Counted from the stretch's first letter, positions 12,601 through 22,054 are shown. The stretch is 36,903 bases of DNA from Plantago elongata (GCA_036897095.1 JAYMSP010001051.1:1-36903); one strand, 5' to 3'. Notes: a model not told the origin generated them from the sequence alone. Numbers and translations are program-made.

Positions 12601-13483
12601 AGATCTGTCTACTTGTAATAAATGCATTATCAAAAAGACAAACACCTACCTCAACCCTATTATCCCCATCCAACCAAAACATTTTAAAAAATAACAGAAC
12701 TATCCCATACCCCAATCGTTTATCACTTAATTCACAATTATTAACTAACTCCTTAACTTTCACATAGTATAGTTGACCTGCTGATTTAAACCACAGTTGT
12801 GAAAAACGTTGCTTATGATCAATTATGCACATCCATATCTCACTTACCTAAATTTCCATGTAAAGCATAATCTACAAACATCTAACTCAATAACTCATTT
12901 GCATATAGTCTAGTTGACATGCTAATTAGAACCACAGCTGTGAAAAACTTCGTTCATTATCAATCACACAGGTCCATCTCCCACTTACCTTCATTTCCAT
13001 ACTTTCCAGGTAACTAAGGCATAATCTACAGCCAACATTCTGTCATCTACATATCGAACAAATTCGCAAGTGTTCATCTCTAACTCCTAATTCCAAATAG
13101 TCCAAGTGACATGTTAATTTAAACCAAAACTGTGAGAAACTTCGCTCTTAATCAATCACATAGTTGACAATAGCACAATACCCTCTCTCACTGTCTCGCA
13201 TACCTTTAACTTCCATCAATGCATAACCTACAACCGAATACTCAAACACTACTAAACAAACAGTCATCAATCGAAAATTATCAGGCAGATAAGCACAGAA
13301 CCCTGGAAAATACGCCGATTGCACCAGCAGTTTGACCAGTCACCGACGGATTTCGGAAAAATCCATATCTACAGCAAAGCAAAAGGCAAAATAGGTAAAT
13401 TACTAATTACCAGACATGGTGTGGAAGCCATGAATCTCGGAGCCAATGAGTGGAGTCGCTAAGCTGCTATTCGTGTCCATCAT
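4129..13483 (-). CDS. CAMTA5: Calmodulin-binding transcription activator, CAMTA5-like (complete, 13 exons)
   Basis: Exons on the minus strand: 13483-13411, 12244-12119, 11998-11883, 11227-11139, 10991-10946, 10095-9975, 9195-9076, 8983-8937, 8381-7953, 7163-6475, 5879-5336, 4576-4271, 4188-4129. All junctions are GT-AG, phase is kept throughout, and the total is 921 residues, close to Arabidopsis CAMTA5. The start ATGATGGAC precedes SEIHGFHT, typical of this group. Domains: CG-1 DNA-binding domain about 25-150 (TRWLRPNEIHAILCNHKHFT, a basic KDGHNWKKKKDGK, VGNEERIHVYYAHG, RRCYWLLDK); TIG/IPT about 370-460 (FNITDVSPAW); ankyrin about 575-685 (WTALHWAAYYGR, ADLASKNGYDGL); IQ motifs from about 716 (ARIQTAFREH, MKIQHAFRDH, ARIQYRFRTW, KLQSVFRGFQVRR, RVQAMFRSKR); calmodulin-binding helix about 817-838 (WSVGVLEKAVLRWRLKRKGF). 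Family role: a nuclear Ca2+/calmodulin-responsive activator binding CGCG-type elements. The CAMTA5 rather than CAMTA6 label rests on length and layout. Confidence 0.95.
4732..4751 (+). repeat. Poly-C tracts in CAMTA intron 11
   Basis: Eleven C (4732-4742), a T, then eight C (4744-4751) lie in the intron between exons 11 and 12. On the transcribed strand this is poly-G. Its length is likely to vary between individuals and to be unreliable in sequencing. Confidence 0.9.
5043..5090 (+). repeat. Perfect 24-bp tandem duplication in CAMTA intron 11
   Basis: The 24-base unit starting GGGGATGTTCACACCC occurs twice with no mismatch (5043-5066, 5067-5090). Perfect identity points to a recent local duplication. 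Confidence 0.9.
9467..9654 (+). repeat. (TA)n and long (TAA)n microsatellites in CAMTA intron 6
   Basis: A (TA)n run (about 9467-9494) is followed by interrupted (TAA)n and then an uninterrupted (TAA) array of about 23 units ending at 9654. It lies wholly within the intron between 9975 and 9195, so coding sequence is not affected. Frames read across it as poly-Tyr, poly-Ile or poly-Leu are artefacts. Confidence 0.95.
12740..13240. repeat. Three diverged tandem copies of a 140-190 bp unit in CAMTA intron 1
   Basis: Three copies share ordered landmarks: an (A/T)GTTGAC-type block followed by AAACCACAG or similar, GTGAAAAAC, an ATCAAT block, CACTTACC, a TTTCCAT block and GCATAATCTAC. The anchors fall at about 12772, 12913 and 13105, giving steps of about 141 and 192 bp. 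Copies differ by substitutions and indels, so the array is old. It sits in the first intron, a common place for transcriptional enhancers, but no function is shown. Confidence 0.7.
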
Positions 13484-13930
13484 TTGACGGTTCCAATCAC
13501 AAACAAACAAAGAGGTTCTTCGTTTTCCTTCGAATCAACGTATTCTGCTTCTATGGAATTAGACGTGATGAATGAGCTGAGGAAAATTTGAATCGAATTG
13601 AAGAGGATTTCAATCGTAACTTTGAGCGGAGAAGCTTGACCTGGAGGACTGGAAATGAGTGAGTTGAACAGAGAAATAGTATTAGTAGTAGGTGCGGGTC
13701 CGTTAATAATCTCCCTTCGTCTGTTCTGTATTATCATGACAATGACACAACGCTTGCTTTTGTTCTCCGTTTTTCACCTTTTTACCGCATCATAATTCAT
13801 ACCCACGACGAATTAACCGGTACGATGGGACACTGGTTGGTGCCCCGGTACGACGGGACACTAGTTGATGCAATATATTGTTGGATCTACCATCTCCTCG
13901 TTCAAATTAAACATTTTATATAAAAAAATT
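13484..13930 (-). promoter_or_regulatory. 5'UTR and proximal upstream region of the CAMTA5-like gene
   Basis: The 250 bp above the start ATG are mixed-composition leader-like sequence. A TATATAAAA-type element lies at about 13912-13926 on the minus strand, which would place transcription start near 13885 and give a leader of about 400 bp. This is an inference from spacing; no other TATA candidate stood out. A 28-bp direct repeat lies within the region. Confidence 0.35.
13817..13871 (+). repeat. 28-bp-period direct repeat upstream of CAMTA
   Basis: CCGGTACGATGGGACACTGG with its TTGGTGC tail (13817-13843) is repeated at 13845-13871 with three differences. The unit contains GGTACGAYGGGACACTRGTT. 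It lies about 335-390 bp above the CAMTA start codon, near the inferred promoter or leader. Confidence 0.8.
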
Positions 13931-15200
13931 CAATTTATGTGAAAAAGACCACTCAAATTATATCACAATCAGGGTGTCCAGCTCTAGTGACTAGTCCTGG
14001 ATTCGATATAGGTATGAGTCAACTTGCAATTTAATTATGGGTGCAAATAGTGTCGAGAACGATTGAGCATAGTGACGATTTTACATAGCGCACGATGTTT
14101 TAACTTGTTGGCATGTGAATCCTGAAAGCAATATGTGTATTAAGAACCACAATAAATTTGGCATACTTATTTGATTTAAATGTACATTTTTCACAGAGAG
14201 TTTCTCATTTTTTTGTGTGCATCTTTATACATTCAAATATTTTTATTTCATAGAATCAAAATGTTATTATAATTATTCACAGCTAAACTCAATTTATTCA
14301 ATAACAAATAATACATTTTGCTTCTAAATAATTTTTGATTGCGACCTTTTAAATGAATTGTTATGAACTAATGTGAGAACAAATCTTATAATTATTTCAT
14401 GAAATTATACTCCTGAACTTTTAAATATAAATTTATTAAAGAAAATTATGGATGTAATTTAGAATTAATTTTGTAGCCAAATGTTGTATTAAAAGTACCT
14501 TAGAAAAATTTGTATGTCATGAGAAAAAAGATCAATAGAAATCCACTAAAAATAGTCTATAAAATATAAACGTATCAACTCGTTATGGTAATAATAATTG
14601 ACGGTCCCAACTCGTACATAAACTCTTTTAAGAAAGAAAAAAAACTCCTAACGCTTTTAGAATAAATAATTTTTGCCAGTTCCAATTATATTATAGTATA
14701 TTGAATTTATATTTTATTTAACTCGAGTGGTTTATATAATGTTTGGCTAATTGATCAGATTTTGAAACAGTTTTAATTGGTAATATTAACTAAACGTTGA
14801 TTGAATTGTGAAAAATTTATGTTTGCAGTAGAGTTACCATTTTATAGTGTTTTAAGAGTTGTATAATTAATGAAAAAATGAAATGAGATAAGAATAGTAT
14901 ATAGAAAGATTAATTTTAAGTTTAAATGAATCGTATATAATAGTTGGATTAAAACTCAAATCAATAAAAATTATTAGATAAACATGATATGAATTCTTCT
15001 TAATTGAAATTTATTTTAAATTAGTTTATATACCTGTATACTCCATACAATCCATTAGGTCAGTTTTAGAGGATGTGGAATTATTACAACCCTGCAATTG
15101 ATCAAGATTTTCATCATCAATCGATTATTTTTATTTTTTATTCACCTAACTTTGAAAGAACTCCATGAAAGTGGACATGGATTTGTATTTTGTGTTTGTA
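13872..15200. other. AT-rich spacer without a recognisable gene
   Basis: Very AT-rich, with dense stops on both strands. I see no bounded repeat, RNA gene or splice-flanked frame. Confidence 0.5.
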
Positions 15201-15254
15201 GAAAAGATGCACTGCATCGTCTTCACCAAGCCGCTGAAACAGAGCTAAACGACA

Positions 15255-15751
15255 ATGGTGAAGTACTCAAGAGAACCCGCTAATGCCACCAAATCTTGCA
15301 AAGCTCAGGGATATGCTCTGGACGTTCATTTCAAGAATACCAGCAGGGAAACAACACATGCACTTAGGAGGATGCCTTTGATCAAGGCCAAGAGGTACTT
15401 GGAAGATGTGTTGGCCCACAAGCAAGCTATTCCATTCACTCGTTTATGTAGAGGTGTTGGCCGAACTGCTCAGGCAAAAAATAGACATTCCAATGGACAG
15501 GGTCGTTCCCCTGTGAAATCTGCCAACTTTATCTTGGATTTGCTAAAAAATGCTTAAAGCAATGCTGAGGTTAAAGGCTTGGATGTAGATGTGCTCTTCA
15601 TTTCTCACATTCAGGTTAATCAGGCTCAAAAGCAAAGGCTCAACCCCTACATGTCTTCTCCCTGCCATATCGAGTTGATCTTGTCCGAGAAGGAAGAGCC
15701 TGTCAAAAAGGAGCTTGACACACATATTACAACAAACAAACCAATAAAGTC
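15255..15751 (+). pseudogene. RPL17: Processed pseudogene of cytosolic ribosomal protein L17 (uL22)
   Basis: The intronless frame starts [20 protein letters not shown]. It carries family hallmarks [40 protein letters not shown] and, after the break, [20 protein letters not shown] and [16 protein letters not shown]. It is broken in two ways. A TAA at 15555-15557 replaces the expected Glu codon about residue 101. Roughly ten codons, the basic Arg/Tyr-rich loop after QKQR, are missing in frame before NPYMSS. There is also an extra Ser in KNTSRE and several substitutions at usually conserved sites (for example [10 protein letters not shown]). The C-terminal tail runs into a MITE-like insert at about 15752. 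The functional L17 helps form the peptide exit tunnel of the large subunit. This copy should yield no full protein, though a 100-residue N-terminal fragment remains open. Confidence 0.93.
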
Positions 15752-15915
15752 CTGGGGGCCGATTGACATATCATTTAAATCGCTCCATTTAGTTCGATAA
15801 ACAGTGATTTGTTTTAAAATACACTTCAAATACCTCATTTCAATTTCATTCCAAACACACTTTCACCAAAATCACATCCAAATGGTTATTTGAGTGTCAT
15901 GCCAATCAGCCCCTT
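15752..15915. mobile_element. MITE-like insertion nested in the RPL17 pseudogene
   Basis: About 165 bp of non-RPL17 sequence separates the end of the coding copy from its 3'UTR-like remainder. Its ends form imperfect inverted repeats: GGGGCCGATTGACATATCA on the left, and the reverse complement of the right end reads GGGGCTGATTGGCATGACA (15 of 19 match). It is short and non-coding, as expected for a MITE. The inside (TTTGGATGTGATTTTGGTG on the minus strand) resembles sequence at the extreme right of the window. The target duplication could not be settled. Confidence 0.55.
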
Positions 15916-16015
15916 AAGCTTTTACTTTGACTTCTAGTTACTAGTTTCTGATTTCTACTTTTTTGGAGGATAAGATTTTGTTGGTGACTGGTTTTATTTA
16001 TGTTATTGGATTCGG
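15916..16015 (+). pseudogene. 3'UTR-derived part of the RPL17 retrocopy
   Basis: TTTGACTTCTAGTTACTAG through GGTGACTGGTTTTATTTATG precedes the A tract and has the look of a plant mRNA 3'UTR. It belongs with the coding copy left of the MITE-like insert. Confidence 0.6.
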
Positions 16016-16349
16016 AAAAAAAAAAGATGCACTGCACTGAATATTCCAAAATTTTATGTCAGCATTGAATATAATAAGTGTCCAACTTCAATTGCACTAA
16101 TCATGATTGGAAGGTCTGGAATATACATATATTAGTAGGATTTGACTACTTTCATTACCACGTCGCACTGTACTATCGATAATATACCATTTGAAACTTG
16201 ACAAATGACAAAATTAAACAACTAAAAATTAATTTATAATTAACTTTAATAATTTATATAATTGAAGAAATACAAAATTACACAAAATTGCAAATTACAC
16301 CCTTAACATACACTTTACATACTGAACCCTAATATCTTGTTGTTTTACC

Positions 16350-16400
16350 AGTCACCACCACCACCACCTCCTCCATCGTCAACACACCATCACCACCATT
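16350..16400 (+). repeat. (CAC)n-type trinucleotide tract
   Basis: Imperfect CAC/CCT repeats run from about 16353 to 16374 and again as CACCATCACCACC at about 16385-16398. Confidence 0.8.
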
Positions 16401-16465
16401 ATACTGGATCTCCGGTCAGCCAATCGCCTTAAATTTTCTTCTCATTTCTTTTCGAAATGCTCTAT

Positions 16466-16509
16466 GGACGAACTCCATGGAAGCTCTATGTGCTTCCATG
16501 GATTCGTCC
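16466..16509. repeat. Near-perfect hairpin with CCATGG core
   Basis: GGACGAACTCCATGGAAGC (16466-16484) pairs with GCTTCCATGGATTCGTCC (16492-16509) across a 7-base loop, with one base bulged. Further CCATGG, TCATGGA and CCAGATMTGG blocks follow to about 16600, suggesting a foldback-rich element. No coding sequence spans it. Confidence 0.75.
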
Positions 16510-16759
16510 ATGGAAGTAAATCGTACCAGATATGGAAAAGTTCCCAGATCTGGTTCGTCTCCATGGTTGAAGATGAGCTTTCATGGAAAAGCTCCGTCGG
16601 AGCTCCAGTCAGGTAATTTTTTTCTTTGAGATGAGATAGGTAATTTGTGAATTTTTGATAAATGTTGAAGTAGTTTGAGATTGTGGTTGGACATATCTTG
16701 TTAAATTTAGAATACAAATGGTGTTAAGTAATTTATGTAGATGCTCAGAAATCTACAAT

Positions 16760-17940
16760 CAAATTTGGTTGAATGAATTGGGGGGCACCAGCGACCTGCA
16801 AGTCAACAAGCACAAACCTAGAGACGTGATGTACCAAGGTGACATCGGTGTGGTGCTGACCGTAGGGACTCCGACGCTCAAGTGAGTAAACTGATGGAGG
16901 ATAAACAAAGCGATAAATAGAGGGGGGGGGGGGGGGGGGGGGGGAGAAGATGGATGGTGAAGGTGGATTGTGGTGATGATGAGCGATGGTGGATGATCGT
17001 TGGTGATGGTGGGTGACTGGAGGTGTCTTAGAGCGTTGATCACATAGCTTGCAAGAGTTGGAGGCGCAAGAGTTTCGCTCAATGAGTATTGGATTATCTC
17101 TCTCTTGCTCACCTGCTACCTATATAGTTCCACTAACCGTTGGAGTCTCTCCCCCAATATCAGTGAGGCAATTGAAGTCTACTAATGGGTTGGACCACGT
17201 CTCGGTCAGTCGGAGGAGTAGTGGGTGGTTAAGCTTGTTAGCTAAAGTAGCTTCCTAATGAGGTGGTCCATTGACTAGTTCTGTTGACTGACCAAGCGAG
17301 GTAGGATGGTCAGTCTACCCACCGTTTGGGTGGATCCAAGCGTTAGCTCCCGTGGGTTGGTCAGGTGCTAGAGCCTCTATGAAGACTATAAATGAAAGAT
17401 CATTGGCTTGAGCTTGACTAATCAAATGGGTTAGACCTTGGTTGATCAAGGAGAGATGAATATTGACTAGTCAATGTGAGATGGACCTTGGATAAGTTAG
17501 ACCAAGCATGTAAGTTAATGTAGAGTCAGGGAGTTTGATGCTTTGGTTTCTCGAGAAGCAAGAGCTAGCCAGAGATGGATTCTAGAGCTAGAGCAAGCCC
17601 TTATGGTTTGGCCAAGTCCTGGACCGGAGACGGACCTTAGGTAAGTTCACTTCGATGGGTCAACCGCGAGGTGATTAGTGTCCATCACCCCGGTCTCATG
17701 GTCAAGTTGACTCTTGGTCCAGTATATGTGGACTAGACTTCCACTAGCCAAGTCGATGAGTAACTAGAACGTATTCGAGTAATCTCGTGGACCGGGCCTG
17801 CTCACCTCTAAATGGCCATAAATGAGGCCTTATCCGGTGGTATTTGGACTAAGTTCTAGACTGGGCCAAGATACAAAATTTTGCCAATACAGTTTGTCCC
17901 CCACTCTCCGGGTCGAGTATCTCAAGTCGGAGAGTAGAGG
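16760..17940 (+). mobile_element. Probable LTR-type sequence of a decayed gypsy-like retroelement
   Basis: The stretch carries phrases often seen in plant Ty3/gypsy LTRs: GGCACCAGCGACCTGCAAG, GACTCCGACGCTCAAGTGAG, a TATATAG element at about 17109, and CAGTTTGTCCCCCACTCTCC followed by a hairpin (17901-17937). It is relatively GC-rich and repetitive (GACTAGT, GGTCAAGT motifs) compared with its flanks, and it lies directly upstream of a gag-like region. Clear TG...CA ends and a target duplication were not found, so the limits are approximate. Confidence 0.45.
16922..16944 (+). repeat. Poly-G tract of 23 bases
   Basis: An uninterrupted run of 23 G, followed by a GATGGTGG-rich stretch to about 17025. 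A proline run read on the other strand is an artefact of it. Such runs are G-quadruplex-prone, and their length is often wrong in assemblies. Confidence 0.9.
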
Positions 17941-18186
17941 TGCTAAGTTAGTTAAAGCTGATGCACGTGAATGTCTAATTTGTCGAGACAGAAATGCATT
18001 CATGCTTCTCGATATTAATTTCCTCTTCGATTTTGTGAATATCAATCTTGCTTCTTGCTCTTGACTTACTCTTTGACTTTGTGAATGCGTAGGCACTTAT
18101 GTTTTTATTGCCCTTTGCTTTTATGAATGGACTCGAGGTTGTTAAAGAAGATGGAACAATTTTGATAGTCTAGGCATCCCTTTCAC

Positions 18187-19110
18187 AGGTTGCAAGAAGA
18201 AGAAAAATGGAATTTCAAGAAGGAAGTTGTGGCTCCAAAGGTTTTAGGTTATGGTCTAGAGGATGTGCATCATGTGTATATCACTTTCTTGGATAGTGAG
18301 AGTGTTGGGACTGTATTCCTTGTTGGGAACGATCCCGCTACTTCATTTACTGAAGGTTCGTTGTCCCAGTTCAGAATCTTCTATGATTTGCCTAGAGATG
18401 GGGTGGTGATTCCTCTTCCTTCTCAGAGGCCGCACCATGATGTCACATAAATGATTGCAATGTATGAAGTCACTTTCGAGCTGGGGCTGAAGCTTCCCCT
18501 CTCTCCTTTCGTTACTATGGTGTTCGAATCTTACAACTTTTTCCTAGGCCAGCTAGCGCCTAACTCATGGCGAGTACTCCTTGTGTGAGATTCACTAAGA
18601 AGTGAGAAAAATATTGATATTTATGTCGGGGTTCTCCATCATGTCTATCACCCGAAAGGTCAACCCGACGTTGAGAAAGGCCGAGTTATGTTCTCCAAAA
18701 TCGCACACCAAGATCCGTTAGTGTGTCTCAGTGGAAGGGGCGATGATTCACATTAGAAGGGAAGGTAATTCTGGGTGAAGAGGAGTCTTGTGTTTGGTCC
18801 GACTTATCCAGGGAGTTCTTGCTCGAGCTGGAGGAGCTATGGTACACTTTGTTTCTAAACTTTCATCTTCTCTTTGTTTGGTATGAATTTGAATTCTATG
18901 TCTTTTTGTCCATAGATCCTAGGGACACCAGGGTGAAGAGTATTGATGAGGAGAAGGCTATTGCTGACCAGATTCGGAAAATCCCAATGGTAGAGAGGTC
19001 CTGGAAGCATTCATCTAAGGATAACGTGGCTGAGGTTTCTGGAGAGAGCCTTGATGTATTAGCGTCCATAAGGCGCAGAGGTAACTTGATAGTTTGGAGT
19101 TTAGCTTGAT
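18187..19110 (+). pseudogene. Degenerate gypsy-type transposon (gag-like) coding remnant
   Basis: A frame from 18190 includes GTVFLVGNDPATSFTEGSLS and IFYDLPRDGVVIPLPSQRPH, then meets TAA at 18448-18450. It continues in the same frame with MYEVTFELGLKLPLSPFVTM and LGQLAPNSWRVLLV, then stops again at about 18587. The second block matches the pattern of the plant putative gypsy-type transposon domain (Transposase_28: position for a PLHPF-like motif and a PNxWR motif). Further fragments (VLHHVYHPKGQPDVEKGRVM; 18910-19080 with IADQIRKIPMVERSW) follow in shifted frames. Multiple stops show that it is dead. A CTTTCACAG acceptor-like site precedes 18190. Confidence 0.6.
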
Positions 19111-19600
19111 TTGGAAATTTCGTTTGGTCTAGTTGGAGTTGATTTGGATTTTGAGGCCCCTTTTCTCTTTTGTAGCCGATGTTGGTAGTTCGCATGTTGG
19201 GTGGTCCGGATGGAATCACAAATTGTTATCCATAATGTTTTGGACGATATCCTCCAACGTGTTGAAAAGAGTTGACACGAAGGTGGTTTCGAGGGATTAA
19301 CCTCTAGGCTCTTCAATCCGTGATGTGCTTGAGTCAACGTGTGAGGTCGTTGAGGTGGAGAATTAGACGATACAATCAAAGAATGATGATTTTCTCATGG
19401 ACCTCAAGAAGGGTAATGCAAGGATCGAAGGCGCTATTCAAAAGGAAGAAAGTTTCAAGAAGGTTGAAGCCGCATTGGGACTTGAGAGAAATAGAAAATG
19501 GAAGATTTTACTAAAATATAGGAAAGTCAAGGTTTTTATGTGGTTTTCTGCGGTTTTTGAATTTTAGCAGTCCAACCGGGTGAGTTTTTATAAAACTGCC
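19111..19600. other. Tail of the gypsy-like remnant, no gene recognised
   Basis: Short disrupted frames continue (for example 19320-19514) without a recognisable motif. They probably belong to the same decayed element. Confidence 0.35.
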
Positions 19601-19619
19601 AAGACACACATTTTTTATT

Positions 19620-21090
19620 ATGATAATTATAGATTATGTTATGATTTTAAGTTGTTAGTATTGAAAGTTCCACTTTTAGTTTTAACGTATTTTGTTAATG
19701 TTTTAATGCGTCCAATTTATTTTTCAATTAAAGTTTTAACCTCATTTGTTAGTTTTTAAACATATTGTGTGATGATTTTAAGGAACTACATGATATTTGT
19801 ATGCTGACTTGTTATAGTTTTAAGTGACAACCTTAAACAACCATTAAACAAGTCTAAAAGTTTCAGAAAAATCGTTCAAATGACAATAAACAAGCTTAAA
19901 ATAAGCTACTTGAAAATTTACCCATTCAAAGATTTTGAAAGATATATTCTCGGAGAAAAAATTACAATAAATGTTTATTCAACGTTTTTATTAAAAATAC
20001 ATTGACTTGATAAAGTAAATTATTTTTCAGATCAAACTTGGTGACCTTCAGTTTTCTCTTATTGCATGTGATTGTTGCTTCGATAGTACATTGGTAACTT
20101 TGAGAGACTTATCATTCAACTTGTTGCCATCATCACACATGTATAAAACATTCACTAACTTGGGTAAAACCATAACAACTCTCACTAGAACTATCACACT
20201 AGTGCTTTAAAACAAAGAAGAAATGTGCAAAACATGCTAAAAACAGTAACATTGATGCGTAAAGCCATAACAGTGCATTTTAAAATTATAACAAAGCAGA
20301 AACACGAAAGCTAAAAACAGCAATATTAATACATAAAATCATAAATGTGCCTCATAAAACTATAACAAAATATTTGCAAAAACATAAATTATAAATATTT
20401 CGACGAAGCTAAAACACTAACATTGATGCTTAAAGTTACAACAACACGTCTTATGACTATAACATATGCATAGAAACAATAACATACGTCTATCCAAAAT
20501 AAGATAAGTATATTAGCATTAATCATAGAGGTGCATTTTAAAATTACAAAAACACATTTTAAAACTATTATTAGGCATACATACATACAACACGAGTTAA
20601 AAACAACAACATTGATGCTTAACCCATAATAGTGCACCGCAAAACTATAACAATGCGTTTTAAAACTATAATAAAGTATTTGTAAAATTTAAATCATAAA
20701 TATTTCACCATAGGCTACAAACGTAAATGTTGTTGCTTAAATCTACAATAATAGATCTTGAAACTAAAAAATTTGCGTTTAATCAATAACATGAAGAAAC
20801 ATTCAACCCAAGCCAAAACCGGCGATATTGATATTTAAAACCATAATAGTATACTTTAAAACTATAACTATTTATCTTACAAATATGACAAAACATTTTT
20901 AAAAATTAAATCCATAAATATTTCACAAAATGCTAAAAAAATTAACGTTGCTACTTAAAACAACAATAATAGGTCTGAAAACTATAACAACGATACTTAA
21001 AACTAAAACAGATTGAAACATTAAACAGGAGGTAAAACCATAACAACGATACTTACAACTATAACACCGACTCTTAAAACCATAACAAAT
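19620..21090. repeat. Degenerate repeat block (AAAACYATAACA motif) in mirror-image arrangement
   Basis: From about 20150 to 21090 the plus strand carries many copies of a motif close to TTAAAACYATAACAAYG (for example 20357, 20645, 20980, 21035, 21055, 21075). From about 19630 to 19830 the opposite orientation appears (GTTATAGTTTTAAGTG, 19811-19826; GTTATGATTTTAAG, about 19637). Copies are spaced about 25-40 bp apart and are diverged. The two arms are separated by about 300 bp of AT-rich sequence. Long open frames on the minus strand are repeat by-products. Confidence 0.65.
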
Positions 21091-21254
21091 CACCAGATTA
21101 TGAAATTCGATTTTCACTATACGATTTTCAGATCTAAAACAAGACCTGGAAACATGAGATTGTAAAATCACGAAAAACGACAATTAAAAGGTCAAATTTC
21201 AATTCCGATTGAAATTTTAATGAAAAAGCAAGATGACTTTGTTGATTTCAACAT

Positions 21255-21860
21255 TTTAGCAATTGAATCTGAAAATTCGACGAAAATCCAGCAGAAATTC
21301 GGTGAAACTAGAGATGTAGAGAGAGAAATTGATCGGTAGATTCGATTGCTCCGGTGAAATTGGACCCGGCGGAGTGAGGGCTGTGGCGGTTCCGATCTCC
21401 GGCTGAGGGAGAGACGGAAGGGAGGGAGGAAGAAGGAGGGGAGAGAGAGGTAGTTGCATGTTTCTCTTTAGGGTTTTTCTAGAAAGAAAATGATTGTTGA
21501 GTTTTGTGAATTATTGTGAGAGAGTATTGTTATTTCGATATTTATACAAAGGGTAATAAATAGTTTGTTAGTGTTTGTGACTGATTTTTTATTGTAAAAT
21601 TGAATTTTCTTATAAATTAGAAAACTTACATTTTCCAACATATACTGAAACTTTTCCATGTAAAATTTAACTTGAACATAGGGGCCTAGTTCTCTTCACA
21701 AAAGTACTCCATTGGGCTGGTTCAATGTGGAAGCAAGCCCATAATATTTCCCCCACAAGTAGATGGGGCTCCCAAAGAGATTCATGACTGAATCTATGTG
21801 GAATAGGGCCGAAATTGTCATGTCTTGGGCCGATGAATGAGACATGCTGTGACATCTTGA
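21255..21860 (-). promoter_or_regulatory. Promoter-like segment with site II, TATA, telo-box and pyrimidine patches, no clear gene
   Basis: On the minus strand the order is as follows: GGCCCA/TGGGCY-type site II elements (21826-21831, about 21734, 21712), a TATA box (GTATAAATA, 21539-21547), a telo-box AAACCCTAA (about 21469-21477), then a C/T-rich leader (21360-21450) typical of plant transcription starts. An ATG at 21459 opens a 67-codon, Pro/Leu/Ser-rich frame with no family resemblance. It is more likely leader than protein. Site II plus telo-box is the usual signature of promoters of translation-related genes. Downstream lies only the mirror-image repeat block, so the gene is missing, unrecognised, or a non-coding RNA. 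Confidence 0.4.
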
Positions 21861-22054
21861 AAAACTGTAAACCTGTGTCTTAGCCATACCCTCTCAATTT
21901 CAATTACACGTGACCATTAATTTCTATCAATAATTTTGTATTTTTAACAATGAATTTGTGATGCACAACATACCACGCATATATTAAGAAGGAAGTGGAT
22001 GGAAGTATATGAGTAGACTCACAATAGGAGTCCATGTTCCGGCCCAAATAAACA

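Larger units (their letters stand above)
15202..16036 (+). mobile_element. LINE-mediated retroposition unit (RPL17 retrocopy with target duplication)
   Basis: A perfect 15-bp direct repeat, AAAAGATGCACTGCA, flanks the unit at 15202-15216 and 16022-16036. Between the repeats lie an RPL17 leader, an intronless coding region, a 3'UTR-like segment and an A tract (16016-16025), in mRNA order. This is the classic mark of target-primed reverse transcription by LINE machinery. The duplication is still identical although the coding copy is disabled. The first four A of the right-hand duplication merge with the poly-A, so the tail length is uncertain. Confidence 0.9.

Noticed and set aside
13480-13737. 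85-codon minus-strand frame above the CAMTA start
   Set aside because: It overlaps the leader, has no resemblance to the family, and ends just past the true ATG in another frame.
16759-17112. 117-codon minus-strand frame with a poly-proline run
   Set aside because: The proline run is the poly-G tract on the other strand, and the frame lies within LTR-like sequence.
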